A stretch of 64,000 nucleotides of DNA from Peribacillus sp. FSL E2-0218. Its GTDB lineage: Bacteria > Bacillota > Bacilli > Bacillales > DSM-1321. The position numbers and the translations under genes were made by a program. How positions within the stretch are numbered: the first letter of the stretch is position 1; every line of letters begins with the position of its first letter. Location of the stretch: contig NZ_CP150304.1 in the NCBI RefSeq assembly GCF_037992945.1, forward strand, positions 1,367,501 through 1,431,500, written 5' to 3'. This document shows, piece by piece, positions 33,817 through 43,038 of the stretch. Under the pieces are notes generated by a model. It made no database searches, was not told where the DNA came from, and was given only the letters and a program-made list of their open reading frames with translations.

Positions 33817-34827
33817 TCAAATCTCAGCTACGGAATTTTGGATGATGTTTTCGGTTGGAATGATCGTATGTGGCTTCGTGTTTGGATCGTTCTGGATTTT
33901 TGCAAAAAGTATTTGTGTTGCTACATCTCCTAATTTCCTCACGGGAATCTCTTTACAGGTCAAAGATGGAGAAAGGAATGGATGTAAATTTGAATTGCTG
34001 TATCCTACAATGGATAGATCTTCCGGAATGGAAATACCATTTTCGGCGGCCATCTTATAGATACTCATCACTTTAAGATCATCCGTGGCAAAAATGGCCG
34101 TCGGCGGGTTATTTCCCAGCATTTTTTTTGCTGATTGATGGGCGGCATCAATGGTGTAACCGCTATTCACGATCCATTCATCCTTTAACGGGAGGCCATT
34201 TGCAATCATGCATGATTTAAATCCTTCCAAGCGATCGATGGAAACATGATAATCCAATGGAGAATGCAGGCAGGCAATATCGCTATGTCCTTTATCGATC
34301 AAGTATTGCGTCAAATCATAACTGTCCATAAAGTTATTCGTATCTACAGAAAAAACATTTTTATAATCTCCCTCAACCTTTCCAATGACTACTATAGGGA
34401 TATTAAAGGGATCTATCTGCTGGAAAAAGTTCTCATCTGCAGGGGAACTTAACATGATAATCCCTTTTATGAACTTCTCTTTTATTTTCCGAATGCATTT
34501 TTGAAGCTCGTCCTGGCTGTTTTTTGCCGTCTGTAATATAACATCGAAGTTTTTATCTTCGGCATTGGTTGATATGGCATGGATAATATCAGAGAAAAAT
34601 GGGTTATTAGCGGTAGTTTTGGTGGAACGAGATAGTACCATGATGGCATCAAATCCTGAGGAAAGGGCCCTGGCTAGTTTGCTGGGATGATAGTTCAGTT
34701 GTTCAATTGCCTTTAACACACGCTCACGCGATTCTTCAGAGATATTGCTTTGATTGTTGAGAACGCGTGACACGGTGGATTTTGAAACCATTGCAACACG
34801 GGCGATATCGTAAATGGTGTGTCCCAA
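33817..34827 (-). CDS. LacI-family repressor (YcjW-like)
   Basis: A 336-residue LacI/GalR regulator. The DNA-binding domain is at residues 1-55: IYDIARVAMVSKSTVSRVLNN with the hinge PSKLARALSSG. The rest is a periplasmic-binding-like sugar sensor: KGIIMLSSPADENF, then YKNVFSVDTNNFMDSY and AIFATDDLKVMSIYK. It diverges from the ten-gene ycj-type operon, as does ycjW in E. coli. Two matched operator palindromes in the shared upstream region are its probable targets. Inducer unknown; a glycoside taken up by the adjacent transporter is likely. Confidence 0.87.
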   Translation of the reverse strand: MGHTIYDIARVAMVSKSTVSRVLNNQSNISEESRERVLKAIEQLNYHPSKLARALSSGFDAIMVLSRSTKTTANNPFFSDIIHAISTNAEDKNFDVILQTAKNSQDELQKCIRKIKEKFIKGIIMLSSPADENFFQQIDPFNIPIVVIGKVEGDYKNVFSVDTNNFMDSYDLTQYLIDKGHSDIACLHSPLDYHVSIDRLEGFKSCMIANGLPLKDEWIVNSGYTIDAAHQSAKKMLGNNPPTAIFATDDLKVMSIYKMAAENGISIPEDLSIVGYSNSNLHPFLSPSLTCKEIPVRKLGDVATQILFAKIQNDPNTKPHTIIPTENIIQNSVAEI

Positions 34828-35065
34828 TAATGTTCTCCCCCTCCTGGTATGCTTCTGTATGATCTTTTCTTCTGGATTTTAAAGGTTCAATAGTAAATGT
34901 GGTGCATGAATGTTAAAGAGAGCGGTTTCATAGGGTAAATTATATGGGTGAAACGTGATGCTGGCAATAGAAATTTTAAAACCGGAAGGGATGCAGGCAG
35001 AGAAAGCCCTGTTTAGCCAGTATGCGAAAATTGAAAAAAATCAGGGATTCCTCTTTTGGTTTTCG

Positions 35066-35094
35066 TTGACAGAAAGCGCTTACTGTATTATATT
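35066..35094 (+). promoter_or_regulatory. Sigma-A promoter with an overlapping cre-like site
   Basis: TTGACA (35066-35071), a 17-base spacer and TATATT (35089-35094) form a strong promoter. AGAAAGCGCTTACT (35071-35084) in the spacer resembles the catabolite-responsive consensus TGWAANCGNTNWCA with mismatches at the ends. CcpA repression in glucose would block this promoter. Confidence 0.7.
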
Positions 35095-35101
35095 TTGTTT
35101 G

Positions 35102-35156
35102 TGGGAGCGGTACCACGAATAAAATATCAATCTATCAATTTATGGAAACGGTTCCA
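35102..35156 (+). promoter_or_regulatory. Twin LacI-type operators
   Basis: TGGGAGCGGTACCA (35102-35115) and TGGAAACGGTTCCA (35143-35156) share TGGRARCGGTWCCA, a near-palindrome with a central CG as in LacI-family sites. Their starts are 41 bases apart, close to four helical turns. They lie between the -10 and the start codon, suiting repression by the divergent LacI protein. The assignment is inferred. Confidence 0.65.
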
Positions 35157-35170
35157 AGGAGGAGGCGTAT

Positions 35171-36856
35171 ATGGAATATATCAAACAGAGGCTGTCTGCA
35201 ATATATGGGGAATCTGATGCACAAAATATATGGACTAGCTTGAAAGAAAAGTTATTGAAAGCAAAACAAACCCATTATAAAGAACGAAAACAAAGATGGG
35301 ATGAAAAAGATCTGGTTTTAATTACGTATTCAGATCAATTCCGGGAGGAAGGAAAGCCGGCATTGGCGACATTTGAGAAGGTGTTTGATCGTTATTTGGC
35401 AGACCAATTCGAAATTGTCCACTTGCTTCCCTTTTATCCCTATTCGTCGGATGATGGTTTTTCGGTCATCGACTATAAGAAGGTCAATCCAATAGCAGGA
35501 GATTGGGGAGATGTAGAAAACCTATCCAAGAAAACGAGAATCATGTTCGATTATGTGTGCAATCATATTTCGGCAAAGAGTGAATGGTTTAAAGAATACA
35601 TAAAAGGCAATCCCGAATATGCTCACTTTTTTACGGAGATGGAACCTGACACAGATCTGAGTGCAGTAACGAGACCAAGATCCACTCCAGTTCTCACCAA
35701 GTTCGAAATGGAAGATGGAGCAGAAAAATATATTTGGACGACGTTCAGTGAAGACCAAATTGATTTGAACTTCAAAAACCCAAATGTTTTATTGAGTATG
35801 ATCGATGTCCTATTATTCTATATTGAGCACGGTGCTGAATATATCCGGCTCGATGCGGTAGGATTCATGTGGAAGGAAGTTGGAAGTACGTGCATCCATC
35901 TTGAAAAAACACATCAAATCATCAAACTATTCCGTGATATTGTTGAGGAAGTAGCGAAAGGAACGGTCATCATCACGGAAACAAATGTACCTCATAAAGA
36001 TAATATTTCCTATTTCGGCAATGGAAGCGATGAAGCACATATGGTTTATCAATTTCCCCTACCTCCACTTGTGCTATATACAATCAACCGGGGCAATGGG
36101 AGCGCTCTCACAAACTGGGCAAGAAATCTGCAGCCGGCAGGCGACGAGACAACCTTCTTTAATTTCCTCGCTTCCCATGACGGCATCGGCTTGAATCCGA
36201 TTCGCGGCATCATCCCGGAAGAAGAAATTCTTGCGCTCGTATCCGATCTTAAAGAAGAAGGAGCAAAGGTAAACTATAAAAATAATCCTGATGGCACACA
36301 AAGTCCATACGAAATAAACGTGACTTACTTGGACGCGTTAAATAAACGCGCGGATGATGATGAATTAAGGATGAAACGGTTCTTATCGGCACATTCCATT
36401 TTATTATCACTTCAAGGAGTGCCGGCGATATACATCCAAAGTATATTAGGATCCAGAAATGATTATGATGGCGTTGCCAAAACAGGAATGAACCGTTCCA
36501 TTAACCGTCAAAAGTATAGTTTGGAAGAAATCGAAGCTGAGCTGACAAAACCTGGTACGTTGCGAAGCAAGATATATCGCGAATTAACGACCATCATTCA
36601 AGTAAGAAAAGCGGAAGCCTTATTCCATCCGGATGTGCCTATGGAGGTTTTGGAAAAAGGAGAAAAGATATTTGCACTCAAGAGGGGCACCGACTCCGGT
36701 GAAAGCCTTACCATTATTCATAATATTGCGAATGAACCGGTTGGTTTCGAATTATCGGGAGAATATGTAAATCTGATCACTGGGGAAGAAGTGACTTTCG
36801 CCGAAACTATAACACTGGATCCCTATCAATTCCTTTGGTTGAAATCAAGTAACTAG
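35171..36856 (+). CDS. ycjM: GH13_18 glycoside phosphorylase (YcjM-like, glucosylglycerate type)
   Basis: A 561-residue GH13 subfamily 18 phosphorylase. LLPFYPYSSDDGFSVIDYKKV opens the barrel. The nucleophile Asp is in EYIRLDAVGFMWKEVG (about residue 230), the acid/base Glu in VIITETNVPHKDNISYFGNG (about 271), and the third acid in NFLASHDGIGLNPIRG. These flank features, ITETNVPHK and FNFLASHDGIGL, resemble E. coli YcjM rather than sucrose phosphorylase, and YcjM was shown to be a glucosylglycerate phosphorylase. It would yield glucose 1-phosphate and D-glycerate. A glycerate kinase gene later in the cluster supports this. Specificity is inferred; sucrose or glucosylglycerol remain possible. 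Confidence 0.8.
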   Translation: MEYIKQRLSAIYGESDAQNIWTSLKEKLLKAKQTHYKERKQRWDEKDLVLITYSDQFREEGKPALATFEKVFDRYLADQFEIVHLLPFYPYSSDDGFSVIDYKKVNPIAGDWGDVENLSKKTRIMFDYVCNHISAKSEWFKEYIKGNPEYAHFFTEMEPDTDLSAVTRPRSTPVLTKFEMEDGAEKYIWTTFSEDQIDLNFKNPNVLLSMIDVLLFYIEHGAEYIRLDAVGFMWKEVGSTCIHLEKTHQIIKLFRDIVEEVAKGTVIITETNVPHKDNISYFGNGSDEAHMVYQFPLPPLVLYTINRGNGSALTNWARNLQPAGDETTFFNFLASHDGIGLNPIRGIIPEEEILALVSDLKEEGAKVNYKNNPDGTQSPYEINVTYLDALNKRADDDELRMKRFLSAHSILLSLQGVPAIYIQSILGSRNDYDGVAKTGMNRSINRQKYSLEEIEAELTKPGTLRSKIYRELTTIIQVRKAEALFHPDVPMEVLEKGEKIFALKRGTDSGESLTIIHNIANEPVGFELSGEYVNLITGEEVTFAETITLDPYQFLWLKSSN

Positions 36857-36867
36857 GAGGCAAACCG

Positions 36868-38169
36868 ATGAAACTCAAAATCATGAGTGTAGCGTTGATC
36901 TTCGTTTTAAGCGTTGTATTATCAGCCTGCAGCGGAAGCAACAAAACAGGCACAGATGAGATCATAACGATCGAATTCATGCATTCTTCCGTTGAACAAG
37001 AGCGTCTGGCGGTGATCAACAAGCTGGTGGATAAATTCGAGAAAGAAAACCCGGCCATAATAATTAAGCAAGTTCCGGTTCAAGAAGATGCATATAACAC
37101 AAAGATCATCACGTTAGCGAGTGCCGGAAAGCTTCCTGCAGTCCTAGAAGTTGGCCAGGACTACGCAAAGGTAATGGATAAAGAGCAGCTTATCGATAAA
37201 GAGGCCGTTACCGAAACGCTTGAGAAAGCGGGTGAAAAAGACTTCTATGACGGCGCTTTAAAATTAATGACACCAGAAGATGGGAAGGGTTATACCGGAA
37301 TTCCGATAAGTGGCTGGGTACAAGGAATTTGGTTCAATAAAGATATGCTGGCCTCCAAAGGTTTTGAAGAGCCGAAAAACTGGGAGGATGTACTGAAGGT
37401 CGCAAAGGCATTTACGGACAGCGGCAGTAAAAAGTACGGCATCGGCTTGCCGACCATCGAAGGAGGATTCTCGGAGCAAGCATTCTCTCAATTTGCGCTA
37501 TCGAACAATGCCAATGTACTGGATGTCAATGGAAAGCTGGATATGAATAAAAAAGCAATGAAGGACGCGCTAACCTATTATAAAGAACTGGCCCAATATA
37601 CGATGCCGGGATCAAATGATACCACTGAGGTAAAAGATGCATTCATGAATGGAACGACGCCAATGGCTCTATATTCGACGTATATCCTCCCTTCGGTTCA
37701 TGCGGAAGGTGATGCAGACAATATTGGTTTTGCGATTCCTGAACAAAAAACAAAAGCCGTGTATGGTACGGTATCGGCTATCACCATTTCCTCTGGTTTG
37801 GAAGATGCACAAAAAGAGGCGGCAGAAAAATTCACGGCGTTTTTGTCAGAGCCGGAAAATATGACAGATTGGGTATTGATGTCACCAGGCGGTGCACAGC
37901 CTGTCAATAAAGCGGTTACGGAAAACGCTGCATATCAGGCCAATGAAGTGGTGAAATCCTTCGGGGATTTATCGACGGAAATTGCCACATCCTTTAACGA
38001 TATCCAAGTCTTTGGTCTGGTCGGCGGGAAAAACTACACGAAAATGGGAGATATAACGAGCTCAGGCGCCATTTCGAAATTAGTGAATGAAATTACAGTT
38101 GGCGGAAAAAGCGTCGATGGTGAACTTGAAATCGCTGAAAAGAAAATTAAAGATGTCTTAAGTAAATAA
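36868..38169 (+). CDS. ycjN: Sugar ABC transporter substrate-binding lipoprotein (YcjN-like)
   Basis: A 433-residue family 1 extracellular solute-binding protein. The lipobox is VLSACSGS (Cys about residue 21). GIPISGWVQGIWFNKDML and PVNKAVTENAAYQAN are typical segments of the sugar-binding family. It starts 12 bases after the phosphorylase gene, with AGGAGGCAAACCG. It delivers a di- or glycoside to the two permeases that follow. No ATPase gene is in the cluster, so a shared ATPase of MsmX type would be needed. Confidence 0.88.
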   Translation: MKLKIMSVALIFVLSVVLSACSGSNKTGTDEIITIEFMHSSVEQERLAVINKLVDKFEKENPAIIIKQVPVQEDAYNTKIITLASAGKLPAVLEVGQDYAKVMDKEQLIDKEAVTETLEKAGEKDFYDGALKLMTPEDGKGYTGIPISGWVQGIWFNKDMLASKGFEEPKNWEDVLKVAKAFTDSGSKKYGIGLPTIEGGFSEQAFSQFALSNNANVLDVNGKLDMNKKAMKDALTYYKELAQYTMPGSNDTTEVKDAFMNGTTPMALYSTYILPSVHAEGDADNIGFAIPEQKTKAVYGTVSAITISSGLEDAQKEAAEKFTAFLSEPENMTDWVLMSPGGAQPVNKAVTENAAYQANEVVKSFGDLSTEIATSFNDIQVFGLVGGKNYTKMGDITSSGAISKLVNEITVGGKSVDGELEIAEKKIKDVLSK

Positions 38170-38219
38170 GATTCAAGGAAAGGCAAAAACATCCGGCAAG
38201 ATCCTCTATTTTAGTGAGT

Positions 38220-38287
38220 ATGTCCAAGCTCTATACCTAATGAAGAGGGGAGCAAGATCCCTCGTCGATCAAAAGGGTCTTGGACAT
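38220..38287 (+). other. Intercistronic hairpin between binding protein and permease genes
   Basis: ATGTCCAAG (38220-38228) pairs perfectly with CTTGGACAT (38279-38287). Within it GAGGG and CCCTC form a second short hairpin (about 38245-38263). There is no T-run, so it looks like an RNA processing or stabilising element rather than a terminator. Binding-protein genes commonly have such elements to exceed permease expression. Confidence 0.6.
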
Positions 38288-38327
38288 CTCTTAGGGGAAA
38301 ACGGTATGTATTCAGGGGGTCATGAAC

Positions 38328-39203
38328 ATGAAAAACAGAGGGAAATCGGATATGAGGTTGGCATTGGTACTGCTTTTCCCAAGCGTCTTTTTAGTGCTTT
38401 TGCTTGTGGCATATCCAATGATATCCAACATAAAGATTAGTTTTTTTGATCTGCCAATCAATCCACGGCTAGATGCGACCTTTGTCGGGTTAAAAAACTA
38501 TACGGACATACTGACGGATGTCGAATTCATTAAATCATTAGGAATTACAGTTTTATACATGATACTGGCAGTGGCAGGGAGTACGGCATTGGGATTGGCC
38601 GTGGCGATCTTTTTTAATCGCCCCTTCAAATTCCGTAAAGCAGCCCGATCCTTAATTATCCTGTCTTATGTAACCCCTTCGATTTCCTTGGTATTTGCGT
38701 GGAAATACATGTTCAATAATGGATATGGTGTCATAAATCATCTGGGAGTGGACGTGTTCCATTTATTCGATAAGGCGCCCCTATGGTTTGACAATCCTGT
38801 CAGCAGCTTCATACTGGTCGTGCTTTTTGCAATATGGAGATACTTCCCATATGCATTCATCTCGTTTCTGGCAATCTTGCAGACAGTGGATTCCAGTTTA
38901 TATGAAGCGGCGGAAATCGATGGGGCGTCAACGTGGGAGAAGTTCAAGAATGTGACCATCCCGGCGATCATGCCTGTGCTGATAACGATAATAACCCTTC
39001 GTTCCATCTGGTTGTTCTATATGTTCACAGATGTATATCTGTTAACGAACAAAGTGAACATCATCGGGATTTACTTATACGAAACGGCATTTGCCTTTAA
39101 TGATCTTGGTAAGGCCGCATCCATTTCTGTCATTCTTTTCATTATCCTTTCCATCGTAATAATAGCATCAAGAAAGCGGGTGAAATTCAATGGCAATGGC
39201 TAG
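38328..39203 (+). CDS. ycjO: Sugar ABC transporter permease (YcjO-like)
   Basis: A 291-residue inner-membrane permease of the MalF/UgpA type with six hydrophobic segments. The EAA cytoplasmic loop is YEAAEIDGASTWEKFKNVTIPAIMPV (EAAxxDGA, about 191-216), the site of ATPase contact. ATG 38328 follows AGGGGGT; ATG 38322 is six bases upstream. It overlaps the next permease by 14 bases. Confidence 0.88.
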   Translation: MKNRGKSDMRLALVLLFPSVFLVLLLVAYPMISNIKISFFDLPINPRLDATFVGLKNYTDILTDVEFIKSLGITVLYMILAVAGSTALGLAVAIFFNRPFKFRKAARSLIILSYVTPSISLVFAWKYMFNNGYGVINHLGVDVFHLFDKAPLWFDNPVSSFILVVLFAIWRYFPYAFISFLAILQTVDSSLYEAAEIDGASTWEKFKNVTIPAIMPVLITIITLRSIWLFYMFTDVYLLTNKVNIIGIYLYETAFAFNDLGKAASISVILFIILSIVIIASRKRVKFNGNG

Positions 39204-40044
39204 CAGTAAAAAGAATAAAGCAGCAAGGAAGATCGGGTTTTATACCGGGCTGATCGCCTTATTGATCGTTTCCCTATTCCCATTTTTCATCATGCTGATG
39301 ACTTCCTTCAAGACCTCTAGGGAAGCGGTTGCTACCGAACCAACCTTTTTTCCGAAGCATTGGACATTCCAGCATTATGTTGATATCTTCAACCCGGATA
39401 TCTTCCCTTTTTTATCTTATTTTAAAAACAGCTTAACTGTGGCTCTCACTGCAGCGCTGCTGTCGGTTTTAATCGGCATTTTCGGGGCCTATGCCCTTTC
39501 GAAATTGAACTTTATCGGAAAGACGACCATTAATGCCAGCTTTTATACCGTGTATATGCTGTCTGGGATTTTGCTTGTCGTGCCGTTATTCAAGATCATT
39601 TCCGGGCTCGGCTTGTATGATACGAAAACGGCACTGATCATCACGATGATCGTTCAAACGCTTCCCACTTCGATTTTTATGTTAAAAAGTTATTTTGACA
39701 CCATTCCGGATGATTTGGAGGAAGCAGCGATGATCGATGGATTAAACCGAATCCAGATCATTTTCTATATTATCATCCCTCTAGCTCTATCAGGGATCAT
39801 ATCTGTTTTTGTATATTCCTTTATGGTCGCCTGGAATGATTACTTGTTTGCATCGATATTCCTATCGGATTCCGCAAACTTCACGCTTCCCATCGGCTTG
39901 AATGCCTTGTTCAGTACACCTGATTATATATGGGGAAGAATGATGGCAGCTTCGCTTATAACGGCATTGCCTGTTGTAGGGATGTACGCAATCTCCGAGC
40001 ACTTCATAAAAGGGAACATGACCGAAGGCGGAGTGAAGGGATAA
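39190..40044 (+). CDS. ycjP: Sugar ABC transporter permease (YcjP-like)
   Basis: A 284-residue MalG/UgpE-type permease with six hydrophobic segments and the EAA loop LEEAAMIDGLNRIQIIFYIIIPLA (about 177-200). It overlaps ycjO, consistent with translational coupling. The two permeases form the channel for the glycoside captured by the upstream binding protein. The ending FIKGNMTEGGVKG is typical of this family. Confidence 0.88.
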   Translation: MAMASSKKNKAARKIGFYTGLIALLIVSLFPFFIMLMTSFKTSREAVATEPTFFPKHWTFQHYVDIFNPDIFPFLSYFKNSLTVALTAALLSVLIGIFGAYALSKLNFIGKTTINASFYTVYMLSGILLVVPLFKIISGLGLYDTKTALIITMIVQTLPTSIFMLKSYFDTIPDDLEEAAMIDGLNRIQIIFYIIIPLALSGIISVFVYSFMVAWNDYLFASIFLSDSANFTLPIGLNALFSTPDYIWGRMMAASLITALPVVGMYAISEHFIKGNMTEGGVKG

Positions 40045-40081
40045 TCGGGAAAAATCAAATAAACGAGAGAAGGTATATAGG

Positions 40082-41140
40082 ATGAAAAAATTAGTTGCAG
40101 TAAAACCAAGAGTAGCGGCATTGGTCGATTACGAAGAAAGTGCCATCAAGCCGAATGAAGTGAAAATAGATGTACAGTTCGCCTCGCCTAAACATGGCAC
40201 GGAGGTGATTGACTTTCGTGGGATGACACCTTTCATGGATGAGGATTTTTCTGAAGAGTGGCGGATGTTCATGCCAAGGGAAGAAGGGTCGACTAAAGGG
40301 ATTGTATTCGGCGAATTCCAGCTTGGGAATATGGTTGTAGGACAAATCATTGAAAAAGGAAGCGATGTAACGGGATACCAGGTGGGGGATACGGTTTGTA
40401 CATACGGCCCCATCATGGAAACGGTCATTGTGAATGCTGTGGATAACCACCGATTACGTAAAATGCCTGAGGGAGCTAAATGGCAAAATGCCGTGTGCTA
40501 TGATCCCGCACAATTTGCCATGAGCGGTGTACGTGATGCCAATGTACGCGCAGGTGATTATGTCGTAGTGGTGGGACTTGGTGCAATTGGACAATTGGCC
40601 ATCCAGCTGGCAAAAAAAGCGGGTGCGAGTATCGTTGTCGGTGTTGATCCCTTGAGTCAACGCAGGGAGATCGCACGGCGTAACGGGGCGGATGTTTGTT
40701 TTGATCCGACCATCGATGATGTTGGTTTTGAAGTGAAAAAGCTGACAAACAAAATAGGGGCGGATTCAATCATTGAAACAAGCGGAAATGCGGCAGCTCT
40801 TCAAGCGGCACTGAAGGGCATTGCTTATGGTGGCATCATTTCATATGTGGCCTTTGGGAAAGCCTTTCCGGAAGGTTTGAACTTTGGAAGGGAAGCCCAT
40901 TTCAATAATGCCAAAATCGTGTTCTCCCGCGCAGCAAGCGAGCCTAATCCAGATTATCCACGCTGGAACAGAAAGCGCATCGAAGAGACCTGCTGGGAGT
41001 TGCTAATGAACGGTTATTTAAATTGCGAGGATATCATCGAACCAATCGTTACGTTTGAACAAAGTGCAGAAGCCTATATGGAATATGTCGATCAGCATCC
41101 CGAATTAAGTATCAAAATGGGAATTGACTATAAAAAATGA
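40082..41140 (+). CDS. ycjQ: Zinc-type dehydrogenase (YcjQ-like guloside 3-dehydrogenase)
   Basis: A 352-residue medium-chain dehydrogenase/reductase. VVVVGLGAIGQLAIQLAKKAGA is the NAD-binding motif (GxGxxG, about 160-181). The N-terminal domain has FASPKHGTEVIDFRG and EGSTKGIVFGEFQLGNMVVGQIIEKG, but not the usual structural-zinc four-Cys loop. YcjQ of E. coli oxidises the C3 hydroxyl of D-gulosides. Its order after the permeases and before the isomerase matches E. coli. Reaction assigned by synteny and resemblance. Confidence 0.72.
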   Translation: MKKLVAVKPRVAALVDYEESAIKPNEVKIDVQFASPKHGTEVIDFRGMTPFMDEDFSEEWRMFMPREEGSTKGIVFGEFQLGNMVVGQIIEKGSDVTGYQVGDTVCTYGPIMETVIVNAVDNHRLRKMPEGAKWQNAVCYDPAQFAMSGVRDANVRAGDYVVVVGLGAIGQLAIQLAKKAGASIVVGVDPLSQRREIARRNGADVCFDPTIDDVGFEVKKLTNKIGADSIIETSGNAAALQAALKGIAYGGIISYVAFGKAFPEGLNFGREAHFNNAKIVFSRAASEPNPDYPRWNRKRIEETCWELLMNGYLNCEDIIEPIVTFEQSAEAYMEYVDQHPELSIKMGIDYKK

Positions 41141-41193
41141 GTCTTTAGCGCGCGATGTTTAATGATGAGTACTTGTGAATGGGGGCTTTATTT

Positions 41194-41988
41194 ATGAAAA
41201 TCGGTACACAGGATCAAGCGTTTTTTCCGAGGGATATGAAAGAAAAATTCTTTTTCTTAAAAGAAGCAGGCTTTGAAGGATATGAAATCGATGGCAAACT
41301 CCTTGTCGACCATTTGGAAGAAGTGAAGGTTGCCATTGAGGAGACAGGGCTTCCGGTAACGACTGCCTGCGGAGGCTACACCGGTTGGATCGGTGACTTC
41401 GACGAGGAACGCAGGCTGAACGGATTAGCTGAAATCAAAAAAATCCTTGAGGCGCTCAAAGAAGTGGGCGGGAAAGGGATTGTCGTTCCAGCTGCCTGGG
41501 GCATGTTCACGTACCGCTTGCCGCCAATGCATTCTCCTAGAAGCCAGGAGGCAGATAGGAAGGCCATTACCGATTCCCTGCTTTACTTGGAGACAATTGC
41601 AAAGGAAACCGGGACAACGATATTTCTTGAACCTTTGAATCGCTATCAAGATCATATGATCAATACGCTGGCAGATGCAAGGAGTTATATAGAAGCAAAT
41701 GAGTTGGGCAACGTGAAAATCATCGCGGATTTCTATCATATGAACATTGAAGAAGATGATATATCCGAGGCACTTCATCTGAATCAGGATTTGGTGCGGC
41801 ACATCCATCTGGCGGATAACCACCGTTTTCAGCCAGGCAGCGGTTCACTGGACTTCAAACGACACTTTGATCAGCTTAAAGAAGATGGATATGATGGTTT
41901 TTTAACACTGGAATGCCGTGTAAGGGGAATTGATCCGAAAGCGGAATATATGAAAGCGTTACATTACCTAAAGCAATCACTAGGCTAA
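41194..41988 (+). CDS. ycjR: Sugar isomerase/epimerase (YcjR-like, C4 epimerase)
   Basis: A 264-residue AP endonuclease-like TIM barrel. Metal ligands fit EPLNRYQDHMINTL (Glu about 150), IIADFYHMNIEEDD (Asp and His, about 182-185), HIHLADNHRFQPGSGSLDF (His, about 208) and LTLECRV (Glu near 240). YcjR epimerises C4 of 3-keto-gulosides to 3-keto-glucosides in E. coli; length is near the 262 residues of YcjR. ATG 41194 follows GGGGGCTTTATTT. Confidence 0.75.
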   Translation: MKIGTQDQAFFPRDMKEKFFFLKEAGFEGYEIDGKLLVDHLEEVKVAIEETGLPVTTACGGYTGWIGDFDEERRLNGLAEIKKILEALKEVGGKGIVVPAAWGMFTYRLPPMHSPRSQEADRKAITDSLLYLETIAKETGTTIFLEPLNRYQDHMINTLADARSYIEANELGNVKIIADFYHMNIEEDDISEALHLNQDLVRHIHLADNHRFQPGSGSLDFKRHFDQLKEDGYDGFLTLECRVRGIDPKAEYMKALHYLKQSLG

Positions 41989-42003
41989 AGGGGCTGACTG
42001 AAG

Positions 42004-43038
42004 ATGAAGAAGAGAATTGCGATAATTGGTGGAGGGCAAATGGCGGAAAAGGTCCATGTTTCATACTACCGTACCAGGAATGAGGTTGAAATTGTCGCAG
42101 TTGTCGGCTCAAATTTCGAACGGACAAAAGAGTTTGCGGAACGGAATGGAATCGCCCGATACTATACGGATGTAGAGGAAATGTTTCAAGCGGAACACCC
42201 GGACATCGTCAGTGTCTGCACGCCGAATAAATTCCATCATGAGCATGTCATGAAGGCTTTGGAGCATGGCTGTCATGTTCTCTGCGAGAAGCCGCCTTCC
42301 ATTTCAAGCCAAGAAGCAAGGCAGATGCAAGAAGTGGCTAAAGAAAAAAATCTAATTCTCGCTTATAATTTTCACCATCGCTTTGCCGAAGACGTTGAAA
42401 TCATGCAGCAAAAAGTGGCGGAAGGCGTGCTTGGGGATGTTTATGTTGTAAAAGCGAAGGCGCTCCGCCGAAGCGGTGTACCTGGTTGGGGAAATTTCAC
42501 TAACAAAGAAGCGCAGGGCGGGGGGCCCCTGATAGATTTGGGCGTCCACATGCTCGATGCCGCCCTCCATGTTTTAGGTTATCCAAAAGTCGAAAAGGTA
42601 ACGGCAAAAATGTTTCAAAAAATCGGCACGAAAAAATCGCACGGATCTTTTGGTGAATGGGATCCAAACAAGTATGAAGTGGAGGATTCCCTATTTGGAT
42701 TCATAGAGCTTGAAGGCGGGTGCTTGCTGCAAATCGAGACTTCATTTGCTCTGAATATAAAAGAAACATCCATCATGAATGTGGAATTCCTAGGGGATGA
42801 GGCGGGTGCAACCCTGTTTCCTGCCCATATTTATTCCGATCGAAAAGGGGAATTGGTGACGATATTGGATAGGAAGACAGCCGATCCAGAAAGGCTACAG
42901 AAAGGAATGGCAGCCTTTGTTGATAAATGCCTAGGCAAAGAGGTCATGGTGGCTGATGGAAGAGAAGGTTACTTGATCATGCAACTCGTCGAAGCTCTCT
43001 ATCAATCTGCTGAAAAAGGTGAAAGCATAACGATATGA
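42004..43038 (+). CDS. ycjS: Gfo/Idh/MocA oxidoreductase (YcjS-like 3-keto-glucoside reductase)
   Basis: A 344-residue enzyme. RIAIIGGGQMAEKVHVSYY is the Rossmann motif and HVLCEKPPSISSQEARQ has the catalytic Lys (EKP, about 97). AQGGGPLIDLGVHMLDAALHVLG carries the conserved Asp and His of the active site (about 178-187). In E. coli YcjS interconverts glucosides and 3-keto-glucosides with NAD. Together with ycjQ and ycjR it would convert a D-guloside to a D-glucoside. It overlaps the next gene by four bases (ATGA). Confidence 0.78.
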   Translation: MKKRIAIIGGGQMAEKVHVSYYRTRNEVEIVAVVGSNFERTKEFAERNGIARYYTDVEEMFQAEHPDIVSVCTPNKFHHEHVMKALEHGCHVLCEKPPSISSQEARQMQEVAKEKNLILAYNFHHRFAEDVEIMQQKVAEGVLGDVYVVKAKALRRSGVPGWGNFTNKEAQGGGPLIDLGVHMLDAALHVLGYPKVEKVTAKMFQKIGTKKSHGSFGEWDPNKYEVEDSLFGFIELEGGCLLQIETSFALNIKETSIMNVEFLGDEAGATLFPAHIYSDRKGELVTILDRKTADPERLQKGMAAFVDKCLGKEVMVADGREGYLIMQLVEALYQSAEKGESITI

